From NCBI GenBank assembly GCA_910585565.1, contig CAJUFC010000203.1:1-8045 (forward strand): DNA of 8,045 nucleotides, given 5' to 3'. Numbering within the stretch: position 1 is the first letter of the stretch; every line of letters starts with the position of its first letter. This document shows, in pieces, positions 1 through 5,692 of this stretch. Source of the DNA: an uncultured Eggerthellaceae bacterium (lineage in GTDB: Bacteria > Actinomycetota > Coriobacteriia > Coriobacteriales > Eggerthellaceae). Both the position numbers and the translations under genes were made by a program. A model generated the notes under the pieces. That model had not been told where the DNA came from and did no database searches. It saw only the letters and a program-made list of their open reading frames with translations.

Positions 1-1
1 C

Positions 2-97
2 ATGGACGTGGACGGACGGCTCTATGCCGTGACGTCGTGGCAGGAGGACATGGGGATGGCGCAGGTCTCGCTCACTGGCAACCGCGCCGCATACTAA
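2..97 (+). CDS. 3' end of an upstream phage gene, possibly head-tail joining (partial)
   Basis: An open frame enters from the left edge and ends at TAA 95-97, leaving 31 visible residues that finish LTGNRAAY. The segment DGRLYAVTSWQED resembles the last strands of small head-completion or head-tail joining proteins, which often end in a 'required by this surface, see equation'-like pattern of alternating hydrophobic residues followed by a short charged tail. A neck gene is also what usually precedes a tail terminator and sheath in contractile phages. The functional call is therefore mostly contextual, and too little is visible to assign a family. The stop is 12 bases before the next start, and the SD of the next gene (AAGAGGAGG, 96-104) overlaps this stop codon, so the two are probably co-translated. 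The true start lies outside the window. Confidence 0.5.
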   Translation: MDVDGRLYAVTSWQEDMGMAQVSLTGNRAAY

Positions 98-109
98 GAG
101 GAGGCCGAG

Positions 110-691
110 ATGACCGTCATCGAAGGGATCGACGCCTTGGCCGCGTGGCTGGAAGGCGAGGTGTGCTCTGGCATAAAGCTCAAGGTCCCCTCGAACGCCC
201 GCCAGACCGACGGTTACGAGTACAAGCTGGCCCATCCGAAGGTGCACAAGATGTACGCCCCGCCGGCGAAGCTAGCCCACCAGGGGGCCAGGCAGCTCTG
301 CCCGGGCATCCTGCTGTGCCTTGCGGACGGCCGGGACGCGCCGCGCAAGAGCGGGCGCGACCTCAAGTTCCGCTTGCTGCTGAGCGTGTGGAACCCGGGG
401 CGGCACGCCGAGGACTCGGGGGAACCCGGAGCAGGCGAGCGGTTCCAGGCGACCGCAGACGGGTGGGAGGACGCCTGGAACCTCATGGACCTGCTCCTGG
501 CGAAGCTGTACAACGCCGAGCAGATCGGCGGCGTCCTCCGGGTGAAGGCCGAGGACGGCTTCGACTACGGGCCGTACAAGGAGGACGGGGCGATCATAGA
601 CTTCTATCCGTTCTACTTCGCCACGCTGGAGTTCTCCTGCGCAATGTCACTCGCCCCGCCGTCGAAGTACTGCATAGAAAACTATCTGTAA
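110..691 (+). CDS. Probable tail terminator / neck protein
   Basis: This 193-residue protein starts at ATG 110, five bases after a strong SD (AAGAGGAGG, 96-104). It has no signal peptide or membrane segment. The N-terminal helix (about residues 3-18) and the central LKFRLLLSVWNPG strand (about 84-96) are followed by a helix EDAWNLMDLLLAKLYN (about 119-134). A C-terminal beta region reads DGAIIDFYPFYFATLEFSC (about 160-178). A helix followed by 'PFYFATLEF' resembles tail-terminator or tail-completion proteins, which cap the distal end of the assembled tube and sheath. The position immediately upstream of the sheath gene agrees. I infer the role from this pattern and from context; no diagnostic catalytic motif exists for such proteins. 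Another neck or minor tail protein is the main alternative. Confidence 0.5.
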   Translation: MTVIEGIDALAAWLEGEVCSGIKLKVPSNARQTDGYEYKLAHPKVHKMYAPPAKLAHQGARQLCPGILLCLADGRDAPRKSGRDLKFRLLLSVWNPGRHAEDSGEPGAGERFQATADGWEDAWNLMDLLLAKLYNAEQIGGVLRVKAEDGFDYGPYKEDGAIIDFYPFYFATLEFSCAMSLAPPSKYCIENYL

Positions 692-702
692 GAGCAAGCG
701 AA

Positions 703-724
703 GATGCCGCCTCCGGGCGGCATC
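703..724 (+). promoter_or_regulatory. Perfect 9-bp hairpin with UCCG tetraloop in the sheath leader
   Basis: GATGCCGCC (703-711) pairs perfectly with GGCGGCATC (716-724) around the loop TCCG (712-715). This is a UNCG-class tetraloop closed by C-G, among the most stable RNA hairpin types. No T-tract follows (the next bases are GCCACATATAGGAGG), so it is not a standard terminator. It ends nine bases before the sheath SD. An mRNA-stabilising, processing or translation-modulating element is the most likely role, which is inference. Confidence 0.6.
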
Positions 725-733
725 GCCACATAT

Positions 734-739
734 AGGAGG
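734..739 (+). promoter_or_regulatory. SD sequence that sets the sheath start
   Basis: AGGAGG lies nine bases before ATG 749. The open frame extends upstream to another ATG at 704, but that codon lies inside the 703-724 hairpin, lacks an SD, and would add 15 residues that do not look like a sheath N-terminus. The SD therefore fixes the start at 749. Confidence 0.85.
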
Positions 740-748
740 TGCAAGCAC

Positions 749-2260
749 ATGGCAGAGTACAAGCACGGCGCCTATGGCCGGCTGACCGAGTCGGTCGTCG
801 AGTCGGCGCTTGCCGTGTCCACGGTGCCGGTCTACTTCGGCACGGCCCCCGTCAACCTCGTGCGGGGATACGCCGAGCGCGACGTCGTGAACGCTCCGGT
901 TCGCGTGACGTCGCTCGCCGACGCCCGCGAGCGCATCGGGGGCTCGGCCGACTGGGCGGCGTTCACGCTCTGCGAGGCGGTGGCCGCGCATTACGACACG
1001 ACAGCCGAGGCCGTCGGCCCGATCTACGTCGTCAACGTCCTCGACCCCGACAGGCACCGGGCAAAGAAGGCCACGACCCAGGTGGTGGGGCTGGCGAACG
1101 GAACGGCGTCGTTCCCGACGGACCGCGCGATCCTCGACACGGTCACGGTCGCGCCCGAGGCCGCAGACGGTGACGCTGCCGCATACGTGGAGGGCGAGGA
1201 CTACGCGCTCTCCTACAACCACAACGCCGGCAAGGTCGTCATCACGGCGATCGAGGGCGGCTCGATGCCCGACGGCAGCGTCAGGGTCACCTTCTTCGAG
1301 GTGGACCCTGCCTCGGTGACGGCCGAGGACGTCATCGGATACGTATCCGACGACGGCGAGTACTTCGGCATCGACGCGCTCGCGCTGCTCTACCAGGAGC
1401 AGTTCGCGATCCCGAACCTTTTGGCGGCGCCAGGGTGGTCGGAGGTGCCTGCCGTCTACGACCGGCTGGTCAAGGCGGCCCAGAAGATAAACGGGCATTG
1501 GGACGCCTACGTGGCGGCCGACCTCCCTCTCACGGACGGCAGGTCTGCCGTCGACACCATCGACAAGGCGATCGCATGGAAGGACGAGCACGCCTATTCC
1601 TCCGAGCGGTCGAGCGTCTGCTGGCCGCAGGTGACGGACGCCTCAGGCCGCGCGTTCCACCTGTCCACGCTCTTCGTGGTCGAGTCGCTTCGCGCGGACA
1701 ACGACAACGGCGGCGTCCCGTTCGTCTCGTGCTCCAACAAGGCCATCCCGGCCTGCCGGCAGCGCTTCGGCGACGATGCCGCCAACCGCGGGTTCGACCA
1801 GATGCGCGCGAATGCGCTCAACGAGCACGGCATCACGACCGCGATCGGCTGGGCGGGCGAATGGGTCCTCTGGGGGCCGCACACGGCCGCATACCGGTTC
1901 GGGTCGACGTCGATGGACCCACGCGGCATCTTCGCGTCCGCCATGCGGATGCTGTTCCACATCACGAACCTGTTCCAGCTGGAATGGGCGCCGGCCATCG
2001 ACGGGCCGATGACGAGGGCGCTGCAGGACCGCATCGTCAACCGGGAGCAGGCGAAGCTCGACGGCTACGTGACGCAGGGCGCGCTGATCGGGCGCCCGAC
2101 GGTCGCGTTCGATCCGGCGAGCAACCCGGACGCCTCCGTCATGGAGGGGGACTTCCGCTGGGACATCGCGGTGACCCCGACGCCGCCGCTCAAGTCGGCG
2201 AGCGTCTGCGTCGCCTACACCGACGCGGGCTTCGCGGCTTACTTCGAGGACGGTGAGTAG
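749..2260 (+). CDS. Contractile tail sheath protein
   Basis: The product is 503 residues from ATG 749, close to the size of the Mu sheath and longer than the P2 sheath (gpFI). Sheath subunits stack in hexameric rings around the tube and contract to drive it through the cell envelope. The N-terminus (residues 1-38, MAEYKHGAYGRL followed by a strand ending in VPVYFGTAPVN) is the typical sheath start. This arm links neighbouring subunits. Residues of about 85-200 form a beta-rich, acidic insertion that would face outward. The C-terminal core is characteristic: a WPQV segment near 292-295, EWVLWGPHTAAYRFGS near 370-385, and DPRGIFASAMRMLFHI from about 390. A final domain ends in the strands DFRWDIAVTPTPPLKS and ASVCVAYTD. 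The tube gene begins two bases after the stop, so the pair is probably co-translated. Family assignment is secure; domain boundaries are approximate. Confidence 0.93.
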   Translation: MAEYKHGAYGRLTESVVESALAVSTVPVYFGTAPVNLVRGYAERDVVNAPVRVTSLADARERIGGSADWAAFTLCEAVAAHYDTTAEAVGPIYVVNVLDPDRHRAKKATTQVVGLANGTASFPTDRAILDTVTVAPEAADGDAAAYVEGEDYALSYNHNAGKVVITAIEGGSMPDGSVRVTFFEVDPASVTAEDVIGYVSDDGEYFGIDALALLYQEQFAIPNLLAAPGWSEVPAVYDRLVKAAQKINGHWDAYVAADLPLTDGRSAVDTIDKAIAWKDEHAYSSERSSVCWPQVTDASGRAFHLSTLFVVESLRADNDNGGVPFVSCSNKAIPACRQRFGDDAANRGFDQMRANALNEHGITTAIGWAGEWVLWGPHTAAYRFGSTSMDPRGIFASAMRMLFHITNLFQLEWAPAIDGPMTRALQDRIVNREQAKLDGYVTQGALIGRPTVAFDPASNPDASVMEGDFRWDIAVTPTPPLKSASVCVAYTDAGFAAYFEDGE

Positions 2261-2262
2261 AC

Positions 2263-2772
2263 ATGCCCAGATACGTTGACCTGCGCGGTCCGATCGCCGC
2301 GTGCACCGTCTACGCGAGAGGCGAGCTCGTCGCGCGGGACGTGACCGTCACGCTGCCGGCAGTGACGCCCTCGACCGGCGAGGTGAGGGGCATGGGGATG
2401 ATCGAGTTCCCGGTCCCGACGCAGCTGGAGGCGATGGAGCTCGCGATGACCAAGCAGGGCATCGACAAGGAGCTCGGGCCTCTCGCAGACATGCGCTCGC
2501 AGGACCTCGAGGTCAGGTGGGTGCACGACCTGATGAAGAGCGACGGCACCACCGAGCCGGAAGGGTGCAAGGCGTTCCTGCGGTGCCTCTCGAAGGGGCT
2601 TCCGGGCCTCTCGGTCGAGCCGGGGTCGCCGAGCGAGAACGAGATCGCGCTGTCGGTCCTGCGCTACCAGCTCTTCGTCGGCGGCGAGGAGATCGTGCTC
2701 GCCGACAAGCTCAACTGCATCCTGCGCGTGAATGGCGTGAGCTACACGGACGCGCTCGACTCGCTGCTGTAG
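2263..2772 (+). CDS. Major tail tube protein (P2 gpFII-like)
   Basis: The product is 169 residues, almost the length of P2 gpFII. This family forms the hexameric rings of the inner tube, a beta-barrel fold related to Hcp of type VI secretion. Visible family features are an early segment (YARGELVARDVTVTLPAVT, about residues 17-35) leading into a GMGMIEFPVPTQLEAMELAM stretch (about 43-62). An acidic and basic strand region follows (DLEVRWVHDLMKSDGTTEPE, about 81-100), and the end is LADKLNCILRVNGVSYTDAL, matching the 'D..N....VNG.D' ending common in gpFII proteins. The start sits two bases after the sheath stop and uses purine-rich sequence in the sheath 3' end (GAGGACGGTGAG) as its SD. A strong terminator follows 25 bases after the stop. 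Confidence 0.9.
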   Translation: MPRYVDLRGPIAACTVYARGELVARDVTVTLPAVTPSTGEVRGMGMIEFPVPTQLEAMELAMTKQGIDKELGPLADMRSQDLEVRWVHDLMKSDGTTEPEGCKAFLRCLSKGLPGLSVEPGSPSENEIALSVLRYQLFVGGEEIVLADKLNCILRVNGVSYTDALDSLL

Positions 2773-2797
2773 CGAACGCCGCCACATCGAACCGCAT

Positions 2798-2829
2798 GAG
2801 GGGACGCGCTGCGTCCCCTCTTTCTTTCT
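2798..2829 (+). terminator. Intrinsic terminator inside the tail operon
   Basis: GAGGGGACGC (2798-2807) pairs perfectly over 10 bp with GCGTCCCCTC (2811-2820) around a GCT loop, and is followed directly by TTTCTTTCT (2821-2829). Stem, loop and T-tract match a Rho-independent terminator. The SD of the next gene begins at 2830. All downstream tail genes point the same way and have no visible promoter here, so termination is probably partial or subject to antitermination. Confidence 0.85.
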
Positions 2830-2841
2830 AGGAGGGAACAC

Positions 2842-3279
2842 ATGGACAAGATAGAGCTGCACGCGCCGATCAAGGTCAACGGCGAGGACGTGCGCGAGCT
2901 CACCTACGACCCCGAGCAGATCACAGTCGCGCAGCTCGCGGCGGCCGAGGCGTCGGCGAAGGCAGCGAAGGCGAAGAGGCAGTCAGACAGTGTCGTCGCT
3001 GTGGCGGAGTTCGACTACACCTTTCATTTCTACCTCGGCTGCGCCGCGGTTATTGCGGTGAATCCCGCCATCGACGTGACGGACCTCGAGCGCATCAAGG
3101 GGCGCGACATCATGCGCCTCGTCGGAGTGGGGCGTTTTTTCACCTTGCCGTCGGGCGAGCAAGGGGAAGGCACGTCCGACGGGCCGTCCGCGACTACTCG
3201 CGGGCATTCTCCACGTCAATCGGAGAGATCAACCGGATGCGCCTCATCGACTTCCTCGTCGACTACGGAGAGGCCGTAG
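2842..3279 (+). CDS. Tail assembly chaperone, short form (P2 gpE-like)
   Basis: The zero-frame product is 145 residues from ATG 2842, with AGGAGGG (2830-2836) as SD. The N-terminus (MDKIELHAPIKVNGEDVREL, then a LTYDPEQITVAQLAAAEA helix) is typical of gpE-type tail assembly chaperones of contractile phages. These bind the tape measure and recruit tube subunits, and are not part of the finished virion. An alanine- and lysine-rich helix spans about residues 33-47, and the core DYTFHFYLGCAAVIAVNPAID spans about 58-78. The core ends at GRDIMRLVGVGRFF (about 87-100). Residues 101-145 are Ser/Thr/Gly-rich and look unstructured. They overlap, in another frame, a well-formed coding sequence, which points to the frameshifted longer product. 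Confidence 0.82.
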   Translation: MDKIELHAPIKVNGEDVRELTYDPEQITVAQLAAAEASAKAAKAKRQSDSVVAVAEFDYTFHFYLGCAAVIAVNPAIDVTDLERIKGRDIMRLVGVGRFFTLPSGEQGEGTSDGPSATTRGHSPRQSERSTGCASSTSSSTTERP

Positions 3280-3365
3280 AGGAGTCCCAGGAGCGCGGCA
3301 AGGCGCAACAGGCCGAGCTGGCGAAGCTGCGCGGCAAGGGAAGGCGCCCGCACAGAAGGAGGTGA
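2842..3365 (+). CDS. Tail assembly chaperone, -1 frameshifted long form (E-E' type)
   Basis: A -1 slip at TTTTTTC (3135-3141) joins codons 1-100 of the zero frame to 74 codons read from 3141, ending at TGA 3363-3365. The predicted product is 174 residues. The extension reads sensibly: a basic stretch (VRRAVRDYSRAFSTSIGEIN), then MRLIDFLVDYGEAVEE, then a charged helix (ERGKAQQAELAKLRGK) and a basic end. This helix-rich, charged character is normal for the tail-assembly extension that contacts the tape measure. P2 gpE/E' and lambda gpG/gpGT are established examples of -1 frameshifted chaperone pairs directly upstream of the tape measure. An alternative is independent initiation at ATG 3237 (SD-like GGAGAG at 3221-3226), giving only 42 residues; I consider this less likely. 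Confidence 0.8.
3135..3182 (+). promoter_or_regulatory. Programmed -1 ribosomal frameshift site with stem-loop
   Basis: The heptamer T TTT TTC (3135-3141) is in the right register: zero-frame codons are CGT TTT TTC. Six bases later CCGTCGGGCG (3148-3157) pairs with CGTCCGACGG (3173-3182), giving nine Watson-Crick pairs and one G-U around a 15-base loop (3158-3172). The spacing is in the usual range for a stimulatory structure. A purine stretch GGAGTGGGG (3124-3132) lies just upstream and could act as an internal SD stimulator, though this is less certain. Confidence 0.8.
3356..3365 (+). promoter_or_regulatory. Full-length SD of the tape measure, overlapping the -1 frame stop
   Basis: AAGGAGGTGA (3356-3365) matches the complement of the 16S rRNA 3' end over ten bases and stands three bases before ATG 3369 (six from the AGGAGG core). 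Its last three bases are the TGA that ends the frameshifted chaperone, so only ribosomes that frameshifted terminate on top of this SD. Zero-frame ribosomes stop 84 bases earlier. Confidence 0.85.
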
Positions 3366-3368
3366 CGC

Positions 3369-5462
3369 ATGGCGCGAGGGAAGACGCTCGAGCAGGTGAT
3401 TGCGATCGCCGGCAAGCTCGACCCGTCGCTGCAGCAGGCGATAGGCCAGGCAGACAGGTTGACGAGCGGCATGGGAGCACGCCTGAAGAAGGCGGGTGCC
3501 GTCGCTGCCGGCGTCGCCGCTGCCGCGACCGCCGCCGCTGCCGCGGGGTTCGTCCACCTCGTGTCCGCCGGCGACGAGGTTAACGCGGCCATCAACAAGA
3601 TGGGCGCCGAGACCGGCACGTACGGCGACGAGCTCGCCGCCCTGGGCGAGATCGCGAAGGGCGTCTACGCAGACAACTTCGGCGGGTCCATCGAGGACGT
3701 GACGCAGTCCCTCGCGACGATGAGGCAGGCGACGGGGCTTGCAGGCGATGAGCTCAAGCAGGCGACGGAGCGAGGGATGCTCCTCGCTGACACGTTCGAC
3801 ATGGACATAGGCGAGTCCGCCCGCACCGCCTCGACCCTCATGAAGAACTTCGGCATAACGTCGGAGGAGGCCTACGGGCTCATGACGGTCGGCGCGCAGC
3901 GGGGGGCCAACCAGAACGGTGACCTGCTCGACACGCTGAACGAGTACTCGAACCAGTACGCGTCGCTTGGGCTTTCGGCGCAGGAGTTCACGTCGTCGCT
4001 CATTGCCGGCGCGGAGTCGGGCATGTGGTCCATCGACAAGGTGGGCGACGCGGTCAAGGAGTTCAACATCCGCGCGAAGGATGGCTCCAAGTCCTCGGCC
4101 GAGGCCTTTGGCACCATCGGGCTTTCGGCGAAGGAGATGACGGCGAGGTTCGCGGCGGGCGGCCAAGAGGCCCACGACGCGTTCTTCGAGGTCGTGCGCG
4201 CGCTCGACGGCATGGAGGATCCGGTGGCCAAGAACGCCGCCGCCGTCGCGCTCTTCGGGACGCAGTACGAGGACCTGGAGGCGAACGTGCTGCCCGCGCT
4301 CGCCTCCATCGAGGGCGCGACCCTGGACGCCGCCGGCGCGCTCGAGTCGGCGAACAAGGTGCGATACGACTCGCTCGGAGCCGTCCTGCAGGGCATTGGG
4401 CGGCAGGCCGAGGTTGCGCTCCTGCCTCTCGGCCAGGCGCTCGCCGACGGCCTCGTCGACCTCATGCCGACGATTAGCGCCGGGATGGACGCAATCGTCC
4501 CCGTGCTGCAGCAGGCCGCCTCGGCCGCCGTGCCCGTGGTGCAGCAGCTTGCCTCTGCCATCGGCGGCGGCCTCGAGCAGATGATGCCGCTGTTCGCCGA
4601 GTTCGGCACCGTCGCCGCACCGATGCTGCAGGAGCTCGCCTCGTCGCTGCTCCCGCAGATTATGGGGATCGCGGTGCAGCTCATGCCCATCCTCATGCAG
4701 GTCGTCTCGGCGGTGCTCCCGGTCGTCATGTCGCTGATGCAGGCGCTCATGCCCGTCATCTCGACGGCGGTCGGCCTCGTCGGGGCGCTCGTCAGCGCCC
4801 TCATGCCGGTCGTGGAGCCGCTGATGCAGCTCGTGCAGGTCCTGCTGCCGCCGATCGCTGGGCTCGTCATGGCCATCATGGCCGTTCTGCAGCCGGTCAT
4901 CGGCGTCATCTCCGGCATCGCGTCGGCAATAGGGTCGGTCGTGGGATGGCTGTCCCAGGTCATCGGGCTTGCCCAGCAGGCGGCGAGCGCGCTCGCATCC
5001 ATCGGCGGCGGCATCGTCGGCGGGATCGGGAGCATGCTCGGGTTCGCGACGGGCGGGTTCACCCGCGGTCTTTCCATCGCAGGCGAGGACCCGCGGTACC
5101 CGACCGAGGCGGTCATCAGCTTCAACCCGGCCTACCGCGCGCAGAACCTCCACTACTGGCGCATGGCCGGCGCGATGCTCGGCGCCGGCGGAGAGCCGTC
5201 CGCTCCCGTTTACGGATACGCGGCCGGCGGCTTCACCGGCGTCGTGGGGGCGTCGCTTGCAGGCGCAGGCTACGGGATAGCCGGCGCGAGCGGCGGCTCC
5301 ACGACGTACGACCTGTCGGGGATGACGTTCTCTCCGACGGTGTCGGTGCAGGGCGGCACCGACACCGACAGCGTGATCGCGGCGATTCGCGAGCTCGAGC
5401 CGGAGTTCGTCGACTTCGTGCTCGAAGCCCTGGCTCGGAGAGAGGAGGAGGCGTATGGCTAG
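3369..5462 (+). CDS. Tail tape measure protein (TP901-type)
   Basis: The product is 697 residues. The tape measure sits inside the growing tail, sets its length and is ejected with the DNA. Residues 1-40 are helical and charged (LEQVIAIAGKLDPSLQQAIG). An alanine-rich hydrophobic stretch (about 42-62) comes next. The conserved TP901-type core (about 66-300) includes SAGDEVNAAINKMGAETGTY, EEAYGLMTVGAQRGANQNGD and IDKVGDAVKEFNIRAKDGS. Residues of about 340-535 are a long hydrophobic helical region with prolines at 11- and 18-residue steps (separate entry). A glycine-rich segment (about 545-563) follows. The C-terminal segment GLSIAGEDPRYPTEAVISFN (568-587) is a common tape-measure ending motif, and a GGF-T motif occurs at 562-565 and 620-623. 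If mostly helical, 697 residues at about 0.15 nm each would allow a tail of at most roughly 100 nm. The stop overlaps the next gene by eight bases. Confidence 0.93.
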   Translation: MARGKTLEQVIAIAGKLDPSLQQAIGQADRLTSGMGARLKKAGAVAAGVAAAATAAAAAGFVHLVSAGDEVNAAINKMGAETGTYGDELAALGEIAKGVYADNFGGSIEDVTQSLATMRQATGLAGDELKQATERGMLLADTFDMDIGESARTASTLMKNFGITSEEAYGLMTVGAQRGANQNGDLLDTLNEYSNQYASLGLSAQEFTSSLIAGAESGMWSIDKVGDAVKEFNIRAKDGSKSSAEAFGTIGLSAKEMTARFAAGGQEAHDAFFEVVRALDGMEDPVAKNAAAVALFGTQYEDLEANVLPALASIEGATLDAAGALESANKVRYDSLGAVLQGIGRQAEVALLPLGQALADGLVDLMPTISAGMDAIVPVLQQAASAAVPVVQQLASAIGGGLEQMMPLFAEFGTVAAPMLQELASSLLPQIMGIAVQLMPILMQVVSAVLPVVMSLMQALMPVISTAVGLVGALVSALMPVVEPLMQLVQVLLPPIAGLVMAIMAVLQPVIGVISGIASAIGSVVGWLSQVIGLAQQAASALASIGGGIVGGIGSMLGFATGGFTRGLSIAGEDPRYPTEAVISFNPAYRAQNLHYWRMAGAMLGAGGEPSAPVYGYAAGGFTGVVGASLAGAGYGIAGASGGSTTYDLSGMTFSPTVSVQGGTDTDSVIAAIRELEPEFVDFVLEALARREEEAYG
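4467..4895 (+). repeat. 11-residue (hendecad) proline-spaced repeats in the tape measure
   Basis: Within tape-measure residues 367-509, prolines fall at 367, 378, 389, 407, 418, 429, 440, 451, 462, 480, 495 and 509, with an extra one at 484 and one beside 495. Most steps are exactly 11 residues (33 bases); two are 18. LMP recurs at 365-367, 438-440, 460-462 and 478-480, encoded each time by CTCATGCC. Steps of 11 and 18 residues suit near-straight helices. Such periodicity is known in tape measures, where whole repeats change tail length. Confidence 0.8.
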
Positions 5463-5688
5463 CACGGCCTCGAGCGTCGTCGGGCACAGGCCCTACACGG
5501 CGCGCCAAGGCGACTCCTACGACATGCTGGCCCTCCAGGCCTACGGGGACGAGCGCATGGCACACGTCATCGCCAAGGCGAACCCGGGCCATATCGGCGT
5601 CCTCGTCTTCGAGGGCGGCGAAGAGCTCCGCATCCCTATCGTTAGTAAGGTCGAGACGCCGGCGACGCTGCCGCCGTGGAGGAGGTGA
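5455..5688 (+). CDS. Tail protein X (P2 gpX-like, LysM-type fold)
   Basis: The product is 77 residues. The pattern YTARQGDSYDMLALQAYGDE (14-33), an ANPGH turn (43-47) and FEGGEELRIPIV (52-63) is the classic gpX layout: 'Y.T..GD..D..A...YG', 'ANP', then 'G..L.IP'. The fold is LysM-like, and in contractile tails such proteins sit at the hub or baseplate. Whether this one binds peptidoglycan is unknown. The start codon lies inside the tape-measure gene (ATG 5455; tape-measure stop 5460-5462), and its SD (GAGGAGGAGG, 5441-5450) is within the last tape-measure codons, so translation is probably coupled. Its TGA (5686-5688) is embedded in the SD of the next gene. Confidence 0.88.
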   Translation: MASTASSVVGHRPYTARQGDSYDMLALQAYGDERMAHVIAKANPGHIGVLVFEGGEELRIPIVSKVETPATLPPWRR

Positions 5689-5689
5689 T
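5680..5689 (+). promoter_or_regulatory. Full-length SD that sets the GTG start of the gpD-like gene
   Basis: AGGAGGTGAT (5680-5689) is a ten-base match to the anti-SD complement. The core ends seven bases before GTG 5693. The frame stays open far upstream, out to 4946, but that stretch is an Arg-rich shadow of the tape-measure and gpX genes. The next in-frame ATG is too far inside the conserved region. The SD supports the GTG start. Confidence 0.85.
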
Positions 5690-5692
5690 CCC

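Noticed and set aside
37..735. Plus-strand Arg/Gly-rich open frame over the tail-terminator gene
   Set aside because: Shadow frame of the 110-691 gene, which has a clear SD and sensible composition; this frame has neither.
704..748. Upstream ATG extending the sheath by 15 residues
   Set aside because: The ATG lies in the stem of the 703-724 hairpin and has no SD, while ATG 749 has AGGAGG at the right spacing and begins a typical sheath N-terminus.
665..748. Possible promoter in the AT-richer stretch before the sheath gene
   Set aside because: Sequences such as TATCTG and CATATA occur, but no acceptable -35 element lies at the right distance.
647..1591. Minus-strand open frame opposite the neck/sheath region
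   Set aside because: Val/Arg/Asp/His-rich composition with no start context, fully opposite the sheath gene.
3143..3164. Alternative hairpin CCTTGC/GCAAGG after the slip site
   Set aside because: It starts one base after the heptamer, too close for a stimulatory structure, and is weaker than the competing 3148-3182 stem.
3872..5125. Second minus-strand open frame of 417 codons opposite the tape measure
   Set aside because: Ser/Ala/Met/Pro-rich translation without domain features, opposite the repeats; a composition artefact.
3216..5465. Large open frame of 749 codons on the minus strand opposite the tape measure
   Set aside because: Its product is Arg/His/Asp-rich with no recognisable domain, and it mirrors a well-supported tape-measure gene. 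Long antisense frames are expected in GC-rich coding DNA.
4946..5692. Upstream extension of the gpD-like gene to 4946
   Set aside because: The extra 249 codons are an Arg-rich out-of-frame reading of the tape-measure and gpX genes; GTG 5693 with AGGAGGTGAT is the real start.
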